A DNA stretch of 64,000 nt from Arthrobacter sp. KBS0703 (GTDB taxonomy: Bacteria; Actinomycetota; Actinomycetes; Actinomycetales; Micrococcaceae), in NCBI RefSeq assembly GCF_002008315.2, contig NZ_MVDG02000001.1, positions 434,001-498,000 on the forward strand, in the 5' to 3' direction. Made by a program: the position numbers and the translations under genes. This document shows positions 61,957 to 64,000 of the stretch, in pieces. How positions within the stretch are numbered: position 1 is the first letter of the stretch; each line of letters starts with the position of its first letter. Under the pieces are notes generated by a model. The model was given only the letters and a program-made list of their open reading frames with translations, was not told the DNA's origin and searched no databases.

Positions 61957-62149
61957 TTTGAACTCCTGAGCGAGTGAAGGAAAGCTGGTCCTACACCAGC
62001 TCTGTAAAAAAGCTAGCAACGCATTTGTTGCAGGGATACGGTTCTTGCAACATCCTGATCCAACCTTTCCCAAGCTGCGCGTTTCCTGCGTTAACCATGC
62101 GACAACTTTGCATTTTGCGGGCATTTCGAAAATGCGCGGGCGCACAAAA

Positions 62150-62182
62150 GGACCCCCTCGGCTCTGGGATCCGAGGGGGTCC
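62150..62182 (-). terminator. Terminator after the second tadBC pair
   Basis: Perfect 12-bp stem (62150-62161 with 62171-62182), loop of 9; read on the minus strand it runs into TTTTGTG. It separates the tadC paralogue from the pilin genes, so these are different transcription units. Confidence 0.85.
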
Positions 62183-62226
62183 GGTCTTGTTTGACACACC
62201 ATGGTGTCGGCGGCCGCGTCCGCGAC

Positions 62227-63114
62227 CTAGCCGGTGAACATCGCCGCGATATTCAGCGCGACGGGTCCCAGAACCACGATGAACAAAGTCGGGAGGATGA
62301 AGAAGATCAGTGGAAACAGCATCTTCACCGGCATTTTCATCGCGTGTTCTTCGGCCCGCTGTTTCCGCTTGATGCGCATGTCCCCAGCCTGCGCCTTGAG
62401 GACGCCGGCGATGGCGATGCCGTAAGCGTCAGCCTGGATAACTGCACGGATAAAGCTGCGGACGTCCGGCACGTCCACTCTCTCAGACATCGCGAGATAG
62501 GCATCCTTGCGGGACCTGCCAACCTGGATGTCCTGCAGCGTCCGGATGAGTTCATCCGCCATGGGGCCATGGCCGTTCGTGCCGGCCCGGCCCATTGCCG
62601 CCTCAAACCCCAGGCCGGCCTGCACCGAGATGAGCATCTGGTCCAGCACCGTGGGCAGCTCCAAGCGGATTGCTTCCCGGCGCTTCTGAGCTCGGTTGCG
62701 AACGAGCAGATCGGGGGTGAAGTAGCAGAGCGCCGTAACACCCAGCAGCATGAGGAACCGCTGAGCTGACGGGCTCCCGGCAAAGAACAAATATCCCGCC
62801 ACTGAGCCCGCAAAGGCCAAAATCGGCTTGACCATGATCAGCCGGGCGAGCGGCCAATCCTTCGGGCGTCCGGCGCCTGCCAGCTGCTTGTCCAGCCAGC
62901 CAGCGTACCCCTTGGGCATGATCCGCTGGCTCACCAGTTTAAGTTGTTCGCTGATGCTGAGTGCCGACCCTTTGGCTTTGGAGGCTCGGCCGAGGTTTGC
63001 CTGGATGTTTCGCAGGCCGGCCCTGTCGCCGGTGAAGGCGAACCAGGTCATGACCGTCAGAGGCGCGATCACCGCAAGGATCGCGGCGTAAGCAAGAGGT
63101 TGCATGCTGATCAC
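62227..63114 (-). CDS. TadC paralogue (type II secretion F domain)
   Basis: 295 residues. Same architecture as the tadC at 54552: LDQMLISVQAGLGFEAAMGR, IQADAYGIAIAGVLKAQAGD and C-terminal LFPLIFFILPTLFIVVLGPV. It starts 7 bases after the tadB paralogue, mirroring the first pair. Function as a second platform is inferred from homology. Confidence 0.9.
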   Translation of the reverse strand: MISMQPLAYAAILAVIAPLTVMTWFAFTGDRAGLRNIQANLGRASKAKGSALSISEQLKLVSQRIMPKGYAGWLDKQLAGAGRPKDWPLARLIMVKPILAFAGSVAGYLFFAGSPSAQRFLMLLGVTALCYFTPDLLVRNRAQKRREAIRLELPTVLDQMLISVQAGLGFEAAMGRAGTNGHGPMADELIRTLQDIQVGRSRKDAYLAMSERVDVPDVRSFIRAVIQADAYGIAIAGVLKAQAGDMRIKRKQRAEEHAMKMPVKMLFPLIFFILPTLFIVVLGPVALNIAAMFTG

Positions 63115-63121
63115 ATACTTT

Positions 63122-64000
63122 CTAGAACTTCGGTTTGATGATGCGGCGCAGCCAGAAGCCGCCTGCGGTGAGCAGTACCACTGCAGCCGCGATCATGAGG
63201 TAGCCGGGCAAAGTGCTGCTGAAGATCCGGGAGTACATGTCGTTGAACAGCATGAGGCCTATGAACATGACAATCGGGAGCGCCATGAGGACGATGGCGG
63301 ACATCCGCCCTTCCGCACTCAGGGCACGGATCTGGCCGCGCACCTGATTGCGGTCACGGACGGTGTCGCCAAGGTGGTCCAGGACCTCGGCAAGGTCGCC
63401 ACCCACCTCGCGGTGGATCTCGATGGCCTGCGAGATCGAGAGGAAATCCTCGCTCCTGGTCCGCCGGGCCACATCCGCCAGGGATTCTCCGAGGTCCCTG
63501 CCGATGCGGGTTTCGTTGACAATCCGGCTGAGCTCCTCGGACATTGGCGGTTGGCTCTCCTGGGCAGCCGCATCAACAGCCCGTAGAAGGCTGTGCCCGG
63601 CGCGGAGGCCGCCGGCGAACATCTGGAGGGTGTCCGGCACCTGCTGGTCGAACTGCGTCCGGCGCCGCCCGGCGAGGAAGTTCAGCAGGAGATGGAGGAT
63701 CAGCGGGGTCAGCAGGGTGAGGAGGAAAGCCGCGAAAAGGCCGCCAATCATGAAACCGAACACCCCCGCCATGAGGGTGATGACGCCGGCCATGAGCAGG
63801 TAGTCGCCCGGCTCTTTCTTCAGTCCGCATTCGTCCAGCCGGTGCCGTGACAAGAGACCGGGGCCGCGCTTCTTGATGCCCTTGTTCAGCGCCCCAACTG
63901 CATGGTCCGTCAGCCGCGTCAGGGCGGTTGGCTGCGCGGGGGAATCCGGACGACGGCGGGACATTGGAAGTGCCGATCGGGGCCTGAGCGCCACGCCAAA
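63122..64000 (-). CDS. TadB paralogue (type II secretion F domain), 5' end outside window
   Basis: At least 290 residues; the frame stays open to the window end, so the true start may lie beyond 64000. F-domain motif LQMFAGGLRAGHSLLRAVDA and QAIEIHREVGGDLAEVLDHL parallel the tadB at 55444. Two C-terminal membrane helices are present. A cpaF-like gene may lie just upstream, outside the window (inference from the order of the first set). Confidence 0.88.
   Translation of the reverse strand, partial: FGVALRPRSALPMSRRRPDSPAQPTALTRLTDHAVGALNKGIKKRGPGLLSRHRLDECGLKKEPGDYLLMAGVITLMAGVFGFMIGGLFAAFLLTLLTPLILHLLLNFLAGRRRTQFDQQVPDTLQMFAGGLRAGHSLLRAVDAAAQESQPPMSEELSRIVNETRIGRDLGESLADVARRTRSEDFLSISQAIEIHREVGGDLAEVLDHLGDTVRDRNQVRGQIRALSAEGRMSAIVLMALPIVMFIGLMLFNDMYSRIFSSTLPGYLMIAAAVVLLTAGGFWLRRIIKPKF

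Noticed and set aside
62121..62136. Short palindrome GCATTTCGAAAATGC upstream of the pilins as an operator
   Set aside because: Six-base arms in a single copy are too little evidence; it is not repeated at other promoters in the window.

Overview
The window is high-GC actinobacterial DNA. Gene order (secE-nusG-rplKA, rplJL, rpoBC, rpsLG-fusA-tuf, the S10 and spc ribosomal operons, infA-rpmJ-rpsMK-rpoA-rplQ-truA), protein sequences and GTG/TTG start use fit the family Micrococcaceae, most likely Arthrobacter or Pseudarthrobacter. That assignment rests on sequence recognition, not on a database search. No phage, insertion sequence, CRISPR array or rRNA gene was seen.

Layout. At 1-3 kb lie a two-component pair (the kinase is cut by the window edge) and a convergent aminotransferase. 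From 3.3 to 24.7 kb runs the information-processing core: tRNA-Trp, secE, nusG, rplK, rplA, two tandem GNAT acetyltransferases, an L10 leader with attenuator, rplJ, rplL, a ybaK-thiolase pair on the minus strand, rpoB, rpoC, rpsL, rpsG, fusA and tuf. From 24.8 to 30.7 kb an accessory block separates tuf from the S10 operon: a giant polytopic membrane protein gene, a 41-residue membrane peptide and a GH1 glycosidase. From 31 to 49.7 kb come the S10, spc and alpha operons, with secY, adk, map, a P1-family peptidase and truA. rpsN and rpsD are absent from their usual places.

From 49.8 to 54.4 kb is a signalling cluster: two paralogous OmpR-type response regulators, a stand-alone HATPase protein, a membrane histidine kinase and an HPt-like protein whose phospho-acceptor histidine position is leucine. 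It abuts a tad (Flp pilus) locus on the minus strand, 54.5-64 kb: tadC, tadB, cpaF, cpaE, cpaB, tadG-like, tadE, two near-identical flp pilin genes, and a second tadC-tadB pair that runs off the window. The pilins, minor pilins, ATPase, localisation ATPase and platform proteins would together form one secretion/pilus machine; the neighbouring signalling genes may control it (inference from position only).

Assembly quality. Three copies of the 38-bp Nextera mate-pair junction (two Tn5 mosaic ends head to head) are embedded in the sequence: one in the large membrane protein gene and two in rpsC. Both genes are therefore frame-broken here by library artefact, not by biology, and some true sequence is probably missing at each site. 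I did not find a convincing novel defence or mobile system. The most interesting biological signals are the histidine-less HPt protein beside the tad locus, an 11-mer shared by the rpoB and rpoA leaders, several long intergenic palindromes, and the overlap of the rplQ terminator with the truA 5' end.
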